A DNA stretch of 64,000 bases from Bubalus kerabau. Its lineage: Eukaryota > Chordata > Mammalia > Artiodactyla > Bovidae. Both the position numbers and the translations under genes were made by a program. The DNA is taken from positions 120,404,001 through 120,468,000 of the forward strand of contig NC_073624.1 in the NCBI RefSeq assembly GCF_029407905.1, written 5' to 3'. This document shows, in pieces, positions 32,912 to 44,551 of the stretch. The notes beneath the pieces are model-generated. The model was not told the origin of the DNA. It made no database searches and saw only the letters and a list, made by a program, of their open reading frames with translations. Numbering within the stretch: the stretch's first letter is position 1; each line of letters begins with the position of its first letter.

Positions 32912-34325
32912 CGGTTCAGTTCAGTTCAGTCGTTCAGTCGTGTCCAACTCTTCGCGACCCCATGAACCACAGCACGCCAGGCCTCCCTGTCCATCACCAA
33001 CTCCCAGACCTTCCTCAAATTCATGTCCATTGAGTCGGTGAAGCCATCCAACCATCTTATCCTCTGTCATCCCCTTCTCTTCCTGCCTTCAATCTTTCCC
33101 AGCATCAGGATTTTTTCCAGTGACTGAGTTCTTCACATCAGGTGGCCAAAGTATTAGAGTTTCAGCTTCAATATCAGTCCTTCCAATGAACACCCAGGAC
33201 TGATCTCCTTTAGAATGGACTGGTTGGATCTCCTTGCAGTCCAGGGGACTCTCAAGAGTCTTCCCCAACACCACAGTTTAAAAGCACCAATTTTTCTGCA
33301 CTCAGCTTTCTTTATAGTCCAACTCTCACATCCATACATGACTACTGGAAAAACCATAGCTTTGACTAGATGGACCTTGGATGGCAAAGTAATGTCTCCG
33401 CTTTTTAATATGTTGTCTAGGTTGGTCATACCTTTCCTTCCAAGGAGTAAGCATCTTTTAATTTCATGGCTGCAATCACCATCTGCAGTGATTTTGGAGC
33501 CCCAAAAAATAAAGTCAGCCACTGTTTCCACTGTTTCTCCATCTATTTGCCATGAAGTGATGGGACCAGATGCTATGATCTTAGTTTTCTGGATATTGAG
33601 CTTTAAGCCAACTTTTTCACAATCCTCTTTCACTTTCATCAAGAGGCTCTTTAGTTCTTCTTCACTTTCTTCCATAAGGGTGGTGTCATCTGCATATCTG
33701 AGGTTATTGATATTTCTCCCTGCAATCTTGATTCCAGCTTGTGCTTTTTCCAGCCCAGCGTTTCTCATGATGTACTCTGCATAGAAGTTAAATAAGCAGG
33801 GTGACAATATACAGCCTTGACATACTCCTTTCCGAATTTGGAACCACTCTATTGTTTCATTTCCAATTCTAACTGTTGCTTCCTGACCTGCATACAGATT
33901 TCTCAGGAGGCAGGTCAGGTGGTCTGGTAGTCCCATCTCTTTCAGAATTTTCCACAGTCTGTTGTGATCCACACAAAGGCTTTGGCCTAGTCAATAAAGC
34001 AGAAATAGATATTTTTCCAAAACTCTCTTGCTTTTTTGATGATTCAGCGGATGTTGGCAATTTGATCTCTGGTTCCTCTGACTTTTCTAAATCCAGCTTG
34101 AACATCTGGAAGTTCGTGGTTCATGTGCTGTTGAAGCCTGGCTTGGAGAATTTTGAGCATTACTTTACTAGCGTGTGAGATGAGTGCAATTGTGCAGTAG
34201 TTTGTGCATTCTTTGGCATTGCCTTTCTTTGGGTTTGGAATGAAAACTGACCTTTTCCAGTCCCGTGGCCACTGTTGAGTTTTCCAAATTTGCTGGCATA
34301 TTGAGCGCAGCACAAAGACAGGCAT
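32912..34325 (-). mobile_element. BovB LINE, 1.4 kb
   Basis: Minus strand, from LRSICQQIWKTQQWPRDWKR (near 34310-34250) to the TTCAGTTCAGTTCAGT tail at the left. Long and comparatively well preserved. Confidence 0.95.
33089..34325 (-). pseudogene. BovB reverse transcriptase remnant
   Basis: 34325-34044 encodes the finger part (ICQQIWKTQQ to GTRDQIANIR), followed by a frame change near 33985-34040 where FIDYAKAFD is disrupted (TRPKPLCG in the wrong frame). 33972-33154 is open for 272 codons, from MDHNRLWKILKEMGLPDHL through LRYADDTTLMEE to LEGLILKLKL. YADD is intact, and the position of the recurrent stop is sense (RKIGAFKLWCW). A further shift precedes the C-terminus. Confidence 0.92.
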
Positions 34326-34502
34326 TAGTGACTAAACAACAACTCACCAGGGAGGGGGCACAGTTCTTGAGGGGTTAGCCTATTGCACTCCCCCTTTGCA
34401 TGGCAAAATATTAATAATAAAGGCATATTTTTTTCTTTCTTTCTCCTCCATAACTCTGTCTCCGAGTTCCTGTCTGGCACTGGTGCACAGAGAGTTAAGA
34501 TT
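34326..34502 (+). mobile_element. Possible ERV LTR 3' part
   Basis: AATAATAAAGGCAT (poly(A) signal-like), a pyrimidine-rich TTTCTTTCTTTCTCCTCC, TCTGTCTCCGAGTTCC, GGCACTGGTGCACAGAG and AGATTTTGGCAGCAGT resemble the R/U5 end of a bovine endogenous retrovirus LTR followed by leader. No coding sequence is attached. Confidence 0.35.
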
Positions 34503-34621
34503 TTGGCAGCAGTATCAATTATCTGGTTAGTCAGTTTCTAAGTTTTCATGATTCAGTAATTTGGGAATTAAGCAGTAGTCCCTTTGAAATGTTTTGTCCT
34601 ACTTATATTATGATGGGATTT

Positions 34622-35011
34622 AGAAACTGTCTTGGTTTTCTAGGGCTGCCATAAAAAAAATACCAGGCTGGTGGCTTTAAACAACAGAAATGTATTTTCT
34701 CAAAGCTCTGGGAGCTCGAAGTCCAAGAGCAAGGTCTTGGCAGGTTTATTTTCTTCTGAGGCCTCTTTCCTTGGCTTGTAGACAGCCACCTTCTTGCTGT
34801 GTCCTCACTTGACCTTTCCTTGATGTGCAAGAAAACCTATTATCTCTTCCTCATTTGATAAGGACACTAGTCGCATTGGATTAGGGCCCTGCCCGTATGA
34901 CCGCACTTAATTTTAAATGCCTTTTTAAAGGCATTATGTCAAAATACAGTCACTTTAGGGGTTAGGGCTTCATCATATTAATTTGAGGGGACACAATTCA
35001 GTTCATAATAG
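34622..35011 (-). mobile_element. MST/MLT1A-type MaLR LTR
   Basis: Minus orientation. The plus text TTTTCTAGGGCTGCCATAA, CTTTAAACAACAGAAATGT, TTGGCTTGTAGACAGCCACC, GCATTGGATTAGGGCCCTGC and AATTTGAGGGGACACAATTC is the reverse complement of this LTR class over its whole length. Confidence 0.78.
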
Positions 35012-36007
35012 GTATTACGTATATAAAGATTAGGAAAAATTGTGAATGACTTCAAAATAACTTTAAAAACAAAAGAAACTGGTGTTGGGCCTAGCTCAAT
35101 TACTAAGTCTTCTTCACCTTTAGTTCTCTTTGACTAGCCCATTTAGAAAACTGTTCATATGAAAAAGCATCCTGTCCGCAGTCAATGCCAGTGAATCCTC
35201 TTCATTGGCAAAGAGGTTTCCAATAGAGAATATAAGCCTCTGTAAGTTAAACTCTTTCTTAAACCAGTTGTAACATCTTACTGGTTCCCTCACTAGTTAA
35301 TGAATTAAATAAAATTTTTGACACACATTCATTTTATATTTGTACGTGTCAACCACAAATTGGCACTTACCAAGAGCATTGCCAACAACTGAACAACAAA
35401 GGCATTTGCCATCTGCCTCACACAGTCACACAGGGAAGCCCCAGATTAATGGTACACACACCCATAAAATAGGTATGCTAACTTTTTCAGTTAAAAAAAA
35501 AATATATATATATATATATGTAATTTGTCTTCTAGCACTTAGAATCTTTGTGGTTCTAGACATTCCAAAGCCCATATTTAAATATTAAGAATCAAAATTT
35601 AAAGTAATTAAAATATTTTAATTAACTGGAAAAAAGTCCATAAGCTATTTCCTTTGAGGATATCATAAACTTCTTAACTAGTCTTAAATAATGTCATATT
35701 ATTTTTATTTTGAAGCCACAAAAATGTCTATGCCTTGGTCTTGGAACATTTTTCCTTGATTTCCTTAACCAACACTTCAGTGATCATAAGTATTCAAGCA
35801 ACACAAAGGGTTTAATCAACACTTGCATAAATGCATCAGAAAACACTGTATAAGCAGAGATAACTTTAAGCAAATACATACTTTCTTATAAGCCACAATG
35901 TGTTTGAAAGTAGGTTAGTTCCAAAATATAGTGTAAAGGAGTTTTGACCTTGGGTGACTGCACTTGCCAACATCACTGACCAAGGTGAACCAGCACCCAA
36001 ATAGATC
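35012..36007. other. Unique sequence with AT tract
   Basis: No gene recognised. An A-run followed by about nine TA units lies at 35489-35519. Confidence 0.45.
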
Positions 36008-36080
36008 TTTTTTTTTTAATGAAGGATAATTGCTTTACAGTATCGTGTTGGTTTCTGCCAAACATCAGCACCAATATATC
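36008..36080 (-). mobile_element. L1 3' end, very short
   Basis: Minus strand TGATGTTTGGCAGAAACCAA, CACGATACTGTAAAGCAATT and ATCCTTCATTAAAAAAAA form the bovine L1 3' terminus; only about 70 bp were copied. Confidence 0.8.
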
Positions 36081-37029
36081 TTAACATAACAAATATGTTT
36101 GCCATGATTTTGATGTAGCAGGAAACTTTACAAGGGAAATCAGATGGACAAAGTGAATAACCTCATACATTAGATTATCCAAAGCTATCTTTAGTCTTTC
36201 TCAACAGTAAAAACAAATTAATTTGCTGTCTTACCTTTGCATTTATGAATGCTAATTTAATCACATAAATTTAGACTTTCTGTAAGAGAATTTGAAACCA
36301 CATTGTGAACATGACTTTCACATAAGGTTTGTTCCTTTTTTCCTGAATTAGAAAGGAAAATTTTAAAAATCCAATGCTTGTATTAGACCCTAGGCAAAAT
36401 CAGTAGAGCTCTGCCATCTCCTGTTAAGTTGATTTAGGACTCTGGGGAGCCATGTCACCATCTGGATGGAATGCATTTGGTCAGAAGAAGGCCTGGGAGA
36501 ATGTCCTCAAAAAGACCCCAGCTGACTGAGCAGCCACCTGTTACCAAGATGAGCTAGGGCACAATATATTGTATTCATCATAGTCCATCTGTTTCTAGTC
36601 TCCAAATATCCTCTCCCATCATGGTAAGGTACCACTGATAAGAAGAGAGGACTGATGCAGACAGGGCAAGACTTCAAGTTCAGCTAAGCAGAAGACATCT
36701 ACAAGTTACTCATGATGAGAGACAGGCCAGGAGGCTGATCCGAAAGGTCAAAGAAGGCAGAGGCAGCAGGCTCGGAGAGGCAGAATGGCAAGAACCCAGG
36801 AGCTGGTAAAATTCAGAGAAACCATAAGAGCAGCCTTGGAGAGCTGAGTTGGAGATTTTGATCCTGGGCAGAATGGGTTATTTTAATGGCCTGGTGAACA
36901 CAAGTATTTCTGAAAGACATGGATTGTGGTCTCAAAACAGACAGATATGTATCAATTAATTTAACTCCTGATTAAGGGAAAAATATAGAACATAAAATTC
37001 ATTTGTAGCCTCGATGGCAAATAATAATA
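36081..37029. other. Unique sequence
   Basis: Nothing recognised. Confidence 0.4.
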
Positions 37030-37225
37030 AAAGCCAATATTTACATGACAATAAATACTTTGTGTAGATTAACTGATTCAATTCTCATCCCCAGCTTGTG
37101 AGGTAGACACTATGATTATCCCCAGTTAGAAGATGAGAAAAGTTAGGTGCAGAGGATTTGGTGACTTGCTGCAAATCACATAAGTGGTAGAGCTGGACTT
37201 GAAACCCAGCCTCTGTTCTGTTCAG
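37030..37225 (+). mobile_element. MIR SINE
   Basis: TTGTGAGGTAGACACTATGA, TTATCCCCAGTTAGAAGATG, GGTGACTTGCTGCAAATCAC and GTGGTAGAGCTGGACTTGAA are a clear MIR core and 3' region. Confidence 0.8.
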
Positions 37226-37540
37226 GACTGCTGTGGCCCCATTCATTTCCTTTCATCTTCTGAGAAGCTTCAGTGGCTGAGCGCTTCTCTTCTGGCTTTC
37301 TTATTTTGTACTTCCCTTTCCCTATTCAACCTCTTCACTTTGACTTTCCCTTTCCCTAACATCAAGAATGTCAGGTTGAATATTCATGGTGGAACCAGAG
37401 CAAATGACTGCAATGACACAGAGCAAGACTTTTCCCTCCTCCCCCCAACCCACCAGCTTAAGTTGAAATGGCAAAGGACTCTTGGGTTTAGACTGAAGAG
37501 GTTTGACCTTTGAATGCCTGAACTGCATGAAGGACATAAG

Positions 37541-37542
<2 letters not shown>

Positions 37543-37587
<45 letters not shown>
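37543..37587. repeat. (GT)n microsatellite, about 22 units
   Basis: Uninterrupted GT run, the longest pure dinucleotide tract here and probably polymorphic. It produces the His-Thr runs in minus-strand frames, which are spurious. Confidence 0.92.
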
Positions 37588-37589
<2 letters not shown>

Positions 37590-37590
<1 letters not shown>

Positions 37591-38980
37591 AGCAGGGGTG
37601 GGATTTAGAAGATGGAGATGGGTGAAGAGCTGAAGGTTGAAAGTGGAGGTGGAAGGGGCTGTGTTGAGAAGGAGCACCTTGAGACTTGTGATTTACACAG
37701 GCTGAGTGGAGCCCAAGTGATAAAATGTGGAACAGCTGGGGAAAGGGCAACAGAAGGCCTGGGACATTGAGCACAGCCCCAGCGAGTGACAGTGGTGAGA
37801 TGCTTCTCTGGGTGACTCACAGGCAGCAGACAGCAAAGGGACACCAGCAGATTAATGGCCTTGTTCTTCGGATCTCCTGAGAACTTTCCCAGAGATGCCT
37901 AGAAATCAACAAGGAATATTTGGAATGAGAACAGGAAAAAGCTGTGGCCCCACAGTTGTGCAGGTGAGCACCGGCAAGCGGCAAGGTGTAGGTATTTATG
38001 TTAATGCGACCTCACTGCTTGTGGGGACTGGGAGGCCTGAGGGTGCATCCTAGCTGGCTGATATTCAGGAATAGAGAAGAGTAAGAGTGATGCAGTATAA
38101 ACCAGCCCCTTCAATCATGTCACAAACAGCTATGGACTTGTTCTACTAATAAAGGGCAACCCAAACACTGTGCTGAAATACCTTAAAATCTACCAAGGCC
38201 TTTTCTGTTGGAGTCTTATTTTTGTAATCATCTTTATAAATATTGAACTTTAACCATGTATTAAAGTGGTTGTCCTTTTTGTCATGGAATTCTGTCTCCC
38301 AGTGTGCAAATCTTTGCCTATTTATCTCACTGGTACCAAGGCTTGGTACTTGAGCTTGTCCTTCAAGATGTGGTTCCATTCAAGGTCTAAGAAATTTAAC
38401 CATGAACTTGTAACTGTCTCACTGAGCTTGTGCTTAGTCTGCCTAAAGTCAGATTCCAAGGACCAGGTGACATAAGGGGTAAAAAACAGAATAAGCACTT
38501 TTGATCTAAGCTAATGTGACTGGACCATATGTAATAGCCCTCCTGTCCTTCTATTTTCTATTTTGTACATATCTTTTTCGGTCATCAGCTGTAGCAGGCA
38601 ATCTTAGGGGGAAAATAGCCTTTAAAATTTCTCAAAAGGATGAAGTATGAGCAGATGTCCAAGAGGAAGATAAAATAACATTGCAAGTAAAATGTAAAGA
38701 TTTATTGTTGTACTTTAGCAAGCTGTAATAGAAAATGTTGAGGACCTTAGAGTATAACACTAAAAGAGAAAAGGTAAAAAGTCTTGTTTTTATCCCATCA
38801 TGTTCAATAAATTACATAGTTCCAACTGCTTTTAAGAAAGTCATTCACTTACTATGAGTTGCCATTAGTTAGTAGGTCCAATTTATCATATGCAAAATAC
38901 TTTCTCCTAAATATATTATTACACATAGATATACATATTACATATAAGGAAGCATTTAGTCCTTAATTTAAAGCATATAG
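37590..38980. other. Unique sequence
   Basis: Moderately GC-rich to about 38050, AT-rich after. Frames at 37322-37844 (minus) cross the GT tract and are not credible genes. Confidence 0.4.
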
Positions 38981-39030
38981 ATTTCCCTGGTGGCTCAGAT
39001 GGTAAAGAATCTGCCTGCAATGCAGAAGAC
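38981..39030 (+). mobile_element. Bov-tA head only
   Basis: ATTTCCCTGGTGGCTCAGAT and the following AAGAATCTGCCTGCAATGCAG are near-consensus tRNA-derived head with the A box, but the copy stops before the B box and the Bov-A unit. Confidence 0.8.
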
Positions 39031-39275
39031 TATTAAAATAAAGGTATTACTTTTTTATTATGATATAATTACATTTCTTTTAACAAATCTTTATTTTGCA
39101 GCTGTAATAGAATACTACACCAACAAATCAATCAGATTCCATGGGTGAAGAAATAACACTGAAACATAGTCCACGTTCTTCTATTTTAAAAAATATAGGA
39201 CATGGCTGATGTTAGAAAGATGAACAGTTTCTGTATATCTTAAACATTAGTAAGATATATAACATTATTTACTTG

Positions 39276-39546
39276 CTGCTGCTGATGCTAAGTTGCTTCA
39301 GTCATGTCCGACTCTGTGCGACCCCAGAGATGACAGCCCACCAGGCTCCCCCATCCCTGGGATTCTCCAGGCAAGAACACTGGAGTGGGTTGCCATTTCC
39401 TTCTCCAATGCATGAAAGTGCAAAGTCAAAGTGAAGTCACTCAGTAGTGTCCGACTCCTAGCGACCCCATGGACTGCAGCCCACCAGGCTCCTCTGTCCA
39501 TGGGATTTTCCAGGCAAGAGTACTGGAATGGGGTGCCATTGCCTTA
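39276..39546 (-). mobile_element. BOV-A2 SINE
   Basis: Minus orientation: GCTGCTGCTGATGCTAAGT (tail and 3' end) at the left, two monomers, and the 5' end GGTGCCATTGCCTT at the right. A mutation interrupts the AGC tail. Confidence 0.93.
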
Positions 39547-39708
39547 GGAATTAAATTAGTAAGTATCACTAAGAGCACTGAGCATCTTCCAAGACACTAT
39601 GAGGTTACTATTAGTAGGCAGTGCTTACTCTATAGTTAGTGAAACAAGAAACATGCAAACAACCAACTAAAGTGCAAGCGGAATTTAAAACAGTCAGTGC
39701 TTTGTCAC

Positions 39709-40668
39709 CATGAGATACCACCTCACACCCATTAGGAAGGACACCATTTAAAAAAAAAAACAAACAGAAAACGAATGTTTGTGAGGGTGTGGAGAAATTA
39801 AACCTTATAAAAGACCCTTATCCACTATTGGTAGAATTGTAAAATGATGCAAGTGCAAGTGAAAAGTGAAAGTGAAGTCGCTCAGTCGTGTCCAACTCTG
39901 CGACTCTGTGGACTGTAGCCCACCAGGCTCGTCTGTCCATGGGATTCTCCAGGCAAGAATACTGGAACGGGTTGCCATTTCCTTCTCCAGGGGATCTTCC
40001 CAACCCAGGGATCGAACCCAGGTCTCCCGCATTGCAGGCAGACGCTTTAACCTCTGAGCCACCAGGGAAGCCACTACAGAAAAAAAAAATGTATGGCGGC
40101 TCCTCAAAAATTAAAAATAGAACAAGCCAGTGATCCAGCAATCCTACTCCTGGGTATTTACCCAGAAGAAGATAAAGCAGAATCTCAAAGAGATATTTGC
40201 ACACTCATGTTCAATGCAGCATTACTCACAATAGCCAAGATGTGGAAGCAACCTAAATGTCCACCAAAGGATGAAAGGATAAAGAAAATGTGGCATACAA
40301 TGTATACTACTCATCCTTACAAGAGAAGGAAATCCTATCATATGCTACAAGATGAATGAACTTTGAGGACAGTAAGCTAAGTGAAATAAGGCAACCACAT
40401 AAAGAAAACTAGTCCATGATTCTACTCATATGGTGTATCCAAAGTAATCAAACTCACAGAAAGCGAAGGGAGAATGGTGGTTGCCAGGGACTGGGGTGGA
40501 GGGGAGTGGGGAGCTGTTGTTCAGTGGGTATAGAAATTCAATTATGCAAGACAAAAAATGCTAGAGATCTTTGTACAACAATGTGCAATACTACAACATA
40601 CAGTTAAAATTGTTAAGAGAGTACATTTATATTTAGTGTGCTTTTTAGCGCACTAAAAAAAAAAAAAA
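39709..40668 (+). mobile_element. Old L1 3' part, split by Bov-tA
   Basis: CACCATGAGATACCACCTC and GGTGTGGAGAAATTAAACC (ORF2 end) precede the SINE; after it come TGTATGGCGGCTCCTCAAAA, ATCCTACTCCTGGGTATTTA, AATAGCCAAGATGTGGAAGC and 3' UTR text to an A-run at 40668. The final L1 ORF2 words remain readable, but with frameshifts. Confidence 0.88.
39853..40073 (-). mobile_element. Bov-tA SINE nested in L1
   Basis: Minus orientation: head at the right, plus text GAGCCACCAGGGAAGCC, with well-preserved A and B boxes; body ending in GAAAGTGAAGTCGCTCAGT. Low divergence suggests a younger copy. Confidence 0.93.
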
Positions 40669-40834
40669 TCAATGCTTTAGTAGCATAAGGAAAGGAGTAA
40701 TTTACTCTGATTCAGAGGATCACAGCTTCAGAGTAGGGGCAGCATTTGACCTGATTTTGGGAGATTGAGTGAAATTTTGATGCACAAGTAGGTATGGAAA
40801 AGCATTAACAAAGACCCAGATGAGTGAAAGTTAT

Positions 40835-42035
40835 TTGAAAAGATGATCAGCATCAATACTTAACAAGGAAGTGCCAGTCAAAAATCAATAATGAGATATC
40901 GTCACCTCATTCCTGCTAGTATTGCCATTTTCAAAAAAAAAAAAAACAAGAGAGAACAAATGTTGGCAAAGATGTGAATAAAAGGAAACCTTTATGAACA
41001 CTGTGGGTGGAAATGTTATTCAGTAGAGCCATTATGGAAAACAGTATGGTGGTTACTCTAAAAATTCAACTACCATATGATCTAGCAACCCCACTCCTAA
41101 GTATATATCTGGAGGGAACTGAAATCCAGCTCAGAGATTTATCTGTACCCACCATGTTCATTTCAGCTTTATTCACAGTAGCCAAGATAGACAAACAACC
41201 TAAATGTTTTCCCAGGGGTGAATGAATTAAAAAATATGGCATATACCTATTACATACAATAACAATATCCATTAATATAATCATATTTAATTATATCTAT
41301 ATATATTTATTTATACCTCCATAAAAATGAATGAAGTCTTGCCATTTGTGACAACATAGATGAAACTGAAGGGCATTATGCTAAGTGAAATAAACCAAAC
41401 AAAGACAAATTTTCTGTTATCAATTATATGTGTCTTCCCAGGTGGCTCAGTGGTAAAGAATCCACCTGCCAATGCAGGAGCCACAGGAGACATCAGTTTG
41501 ATCCCTGGATCAGGAAGATCCCTTGGAGAAGGAAATGGCAACCCACTCCAGTATTCTTGCCTGGAAAACTCCATGGACAGAGGAGTGTGACAGGCTACAG
41601 TCCATAGAGTCACAGAGTTGGACATGACTGAGACTCAGCATACACACACATAAATTATATGCAGAATCTAAAATAACTGAGTAAGGCCAATTTCAGAGAG
41701 AGAATAGAATGGTGTTTGCTAGGTAGCTAGGGGAAAGGGGAATGGGGTGATGGGTCAAAGAGTACAAATTTTCATTTTAAGAAGGATAAGTTCTAAGACT
41801 CTAATGTACTGAATGATGACTATAGTTAACAATACAATATATTGAAAATTTATGAGAGTAGATCTTGGCATTCTCACTACACACACATTAACTATGTGAG
41901 GTTAGAGATGTGTCCATTATTTTGATCTTGATAATCTTTCCACAATGGATATATGTGTGTATCAAACAGCCACATTTACTGTTTAAACATATACCATTAT
42001 ATTTGTCAAAAATCATTTAATAAAATATTTTTTTA
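40835..42035 (+). mobile_element. Old L1 3' part, split by Bov-tA
   Basis: A second, separate L1 tail: GAAAAGATGATCAGCATC, ATAATGAGATATCGTCACCT, TAGCAACCCCACTCCTAAGT, AGTAGCCAAGATAGACAAAC and GGCATTATGCTAAGTGAAAT, then 3' UTR to AATAAAATATTTTTTT near 42035. It lies about 170 bp after the previous L1 in the same orientation. Confidence 0.85.
41431..41652 (+). mobile_element. Bov-tA SINE nested in L1
   Basis: Head TCTTCCCAGGTGGCTCAGTG, with an ATCAGTTTGATCCC B-box region, then the Bov-A unit. AATTATATG flanks it at 41422-41430 and 41653-41661. Confidence 0.93.
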
Positions 42036-42184
42036 ATCAGTTAAAAATTAGAAATTTTGCTGAACTAGTTCAGGATCTGACACACAAACAAGGAGAAAAG
42101 AATGCATGTGGCCTGTATGCTGTGGGGCATTACTGAGATACTCGGGTAAACCTAGAGCCCTCGGTATTGTAAGCTCCCTTGAAG

Positions 42185-42820
42185 AGTTGTTTGGTTGCTA
42201 AGTCATGTTCTACTCTTTGCAATCCCATGAATGCAGCACGCCAGGCCTTCCCTGTCCTTCAGTATCTCCTGAAGCTTGTTCAAATACATGTCCATTGAGT
42301 CGGTGATGCCATCCAGCCATCTCATCCTCTTTCATCCCATTCTCCTCTAACCCTCAATCTCTCCCAGCATCAGGGTCTTTTCCAATGAGTGGGTTCTTCA
42401 CACCAGGTAGCCAAAGAATTGGAGCTTCAGCTTCAGCATCAGTCCTTCCAATGAATATTCAGGACTGATTTCCTTTAAGATGGACTGGTTTGATCTCCTT
42501 GCAGTCCAAGGGACTCTCAAGAGTCTTCTCCAGCACCACAATTTGAAAGCATCAGTTCTTCGTTGCTCAGCCTTCTTCATGGTCCAACTCTCACATCATG
42601 ACTACTGGAAAACCATAGCTTGATTTTACAAACCTTTGTCAGCAAAGTGATGTCTCTGCTTTTTAATAAGCTGTTTAGATTTTTCATTGGAGAAGGCAAT
42701 GGCAACCCACTCCAGTACTCTTGCCTGGCTTTTTTCTTCCAAGAAGCAAGCATTTTTTAATTTCATGGCCACAGTTACCATCTGCAGTGATTTTGGAGCC
42801 CAAGAGTAGTCTGGAAAAAA
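42185..42820 (-). mobile_element. BovB 3' fragment with SINE piece inside
   Basis: Minus strand, from the LGSKIT-equivalent (TTTTGGAGCCCAAGAG) to the GTTGTTTGGTTGCTAAGTC end. A 42-bp BOV-A2 head interrupts it at 42687-42728. The 42398-42580 frame retains KLWCWRRLLRVPWTARRSNQ. Confidence 0.92.
42687..42728 (+). mobile_element. BOV-A2 5' micro-fragment inside BovB
   Basis: TTGGAGAAGGCAATGGCAAC followed by CCACTCCAGTACTCTTGCCTGG is exactly the first 40 or so bases of BOV-A2, placed between BovB words that are contiguous in other copies. It has no 3' end or tail. Confidence 0.85.
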
Positions 42821-43079
42821 TACACCCACCAGCATTGGGAAACAGTGGTGAGGCTTGTTTAATTCTTAGTGAGCTCTAAGTAGGTGAACAATCAAAAAAG
42901 TTCTTTTGAGAAATCAAAACAACAGGTCTGTGTAGGTGTGTGGTATCCAAAACCCCAAAGCCAAGAAATTAACATAAAATGAGTTTCAGACTTTTGATAT
43001 TTCTTGGGCTCCTGCCAGAATCAAGTATATTTCAGGTACTGTCCCACAATCTGTACCACAGATTCTCTCATTCTCTCTC

Positions 43080-43192
43080 TCTCTAAGTGGACATTAAATA
43101 TTTATAAAAATTTACCATACACTAGGCCACAAGGCAAGTCTCAATACAATACAAAGATTGGATACTTTTATTGATAAGATAAAGATTTAACT
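43080..43192 (+). mobile_element. Old L1 ORF2 fragment, left part
   Basis: TAAGTGGACATTAAATATTT, TTTACCATACACTAGGCCAC and AAGGCAAGTCTCAATACAAT match a block of L1 ORF2, decayed. A BovB interrupts it. Confidence 0.55.
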
Positions 43193-43768
43193 AGATGGTG
43201 ACTGCAGCCATGAAATTAAAAGATGCTTACTCCTTGGAAGGAAAGTTATGTCCAACCTAGATAGCATATTCAAAAGCAGAGACATTACTTTGCCAACAAA
43301 GGTTCGTCTAGTCAAGGCTATGGTTTTTCCTGTGGTCATGTATGGATGTGAAATTTGGACTGTGAAGAAGGCTGAGTGCCGAAGAATTGATGCTTTTGAA
43401 CTGTGGTGTTGGAGAAGACTCTTGAGAGTCCCTTGGACTGCAAGGAGATCCAACCAGTCCATTCTGAAGGAGATCAGTCCTGGGATTTCTTTGGAAGGAA
43501 TGATGCTAAAGCTGAAACTCCAATACTTTGGCCACCTCATGCGAAGAGTTGACTCATTGGAAAAGACTCTGATGCTGGGAGGGATTGGGGGCAAGAGGAG
43601 AAGGGGATGACAGAGGATGAGATGGCTGGATGGCATCACTGACTCGATGGACGTGAGTCTGAGTGAACTCCGGGAGTTGGTGATGGACAGGGAGGCCTGG
43701 CGTGCTGCGATTCATGGGGTCACAAAGAGTCGGACACAACTGAGCGACTGAACTGAAGTGAACTGAAA
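43193..43768 (+). mobile_element. BovB 3' fragment, well preserved
   Basis: Starts at GATGGTGACTGCAGCCATG and ends at CTGAACTGAAGTGAACTGA. The frame 43248-43610 is open from MSNLDSIFKSRDITLPTKVR through CRRIDAFELWCWRRLLRVPW to GGKRRRG, then shifts. The CGA at the position of the recurrent stop is intact here. Among the youngest-looking BovB copies. Confidence 0.94.
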
Positions 43769-44035
43769 ATGCAATAAAAATAGAAATGAATAACAAAAAT
43801 GCAGTTCCAAAAGACTCATGTATTTGAAATATTTGAAACAGGCTTCTATATTCATGGATCAAAAATAATTTATAAATGATACGAAAAATATTTAGAAGAG
43901 AAAATAATGAATCATTACCTAACATTTATGAATTTAGCTCTAGGGAGTATTTATAGGAAAAGTCACAATATTAAATATGTATAATAAAAGAGAAGAAAGA
44001 TTTAAATTAGGGAAGTAGTAAATAAATAGTTCTAC
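43769..44035 (+). mobile_element. Old L1 ORF2 fragment, right part
   Basis: AATGCAATAAAAATAGAAAT and GAATAACAAAAATGCAG continue the L1 ORF2 order from 43080-43192; similarity fades towards AGAAGAAAGATTTAAATTAG. Confidence 0.45.
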
Positions 44036-44551
44036 AATTTTTTGGACTTGTTAAGTTTGAAATATGTATACAATGTCTAAGTAGAGATGCCAAATAATAG
44101 AAAATTAAGTATAGAAGTCTAGAGCTTAAGGAAAGGTTCAAGTCTCAGGTGATAAATGTGCAATCTTCTCCATACAGATGCTATTTAAAGTCAAGGCAAT
44201 GGGTGTGATTACCCTAGGGAAGAATCTGTATAAAAAGATAGGCAAGGACAGAGCCTTGGAGCACTTCAATATTTAGAAGAAAAGATAACAGACCATCAAA
44301 GGAGACTGAAAAACAGACAATGAAGGAGAAAGAAAACCAGGAAAGTACACGGAAAAGGAAGGTGAGATAAAGTATTCCAAGACAAGGAATTGATCAACTG
44401 AGTCAAATGCTCTTAACAGAGAACATGAGACAGATGCAGAGAATTTAATCATTGAATGTGGTAAGATGGAAGTTGCTATTTCAAAGGACCACAGGGAGGG
44501 GAAAGTCTGAATTCACCACTCAGGTAAGGGAGTGAGTCTTGCTTAAAAGTA
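44036..44551. other. Unique sequence
   Basis: Purine-rich, nothing recognised. Confidence 0.4.

Noticed and set aside
37322..37844. Minus-strand frames with long His-Thr runs
   Set aside because: The runs are a translated GT microsatellite; flanks show no coding signature.
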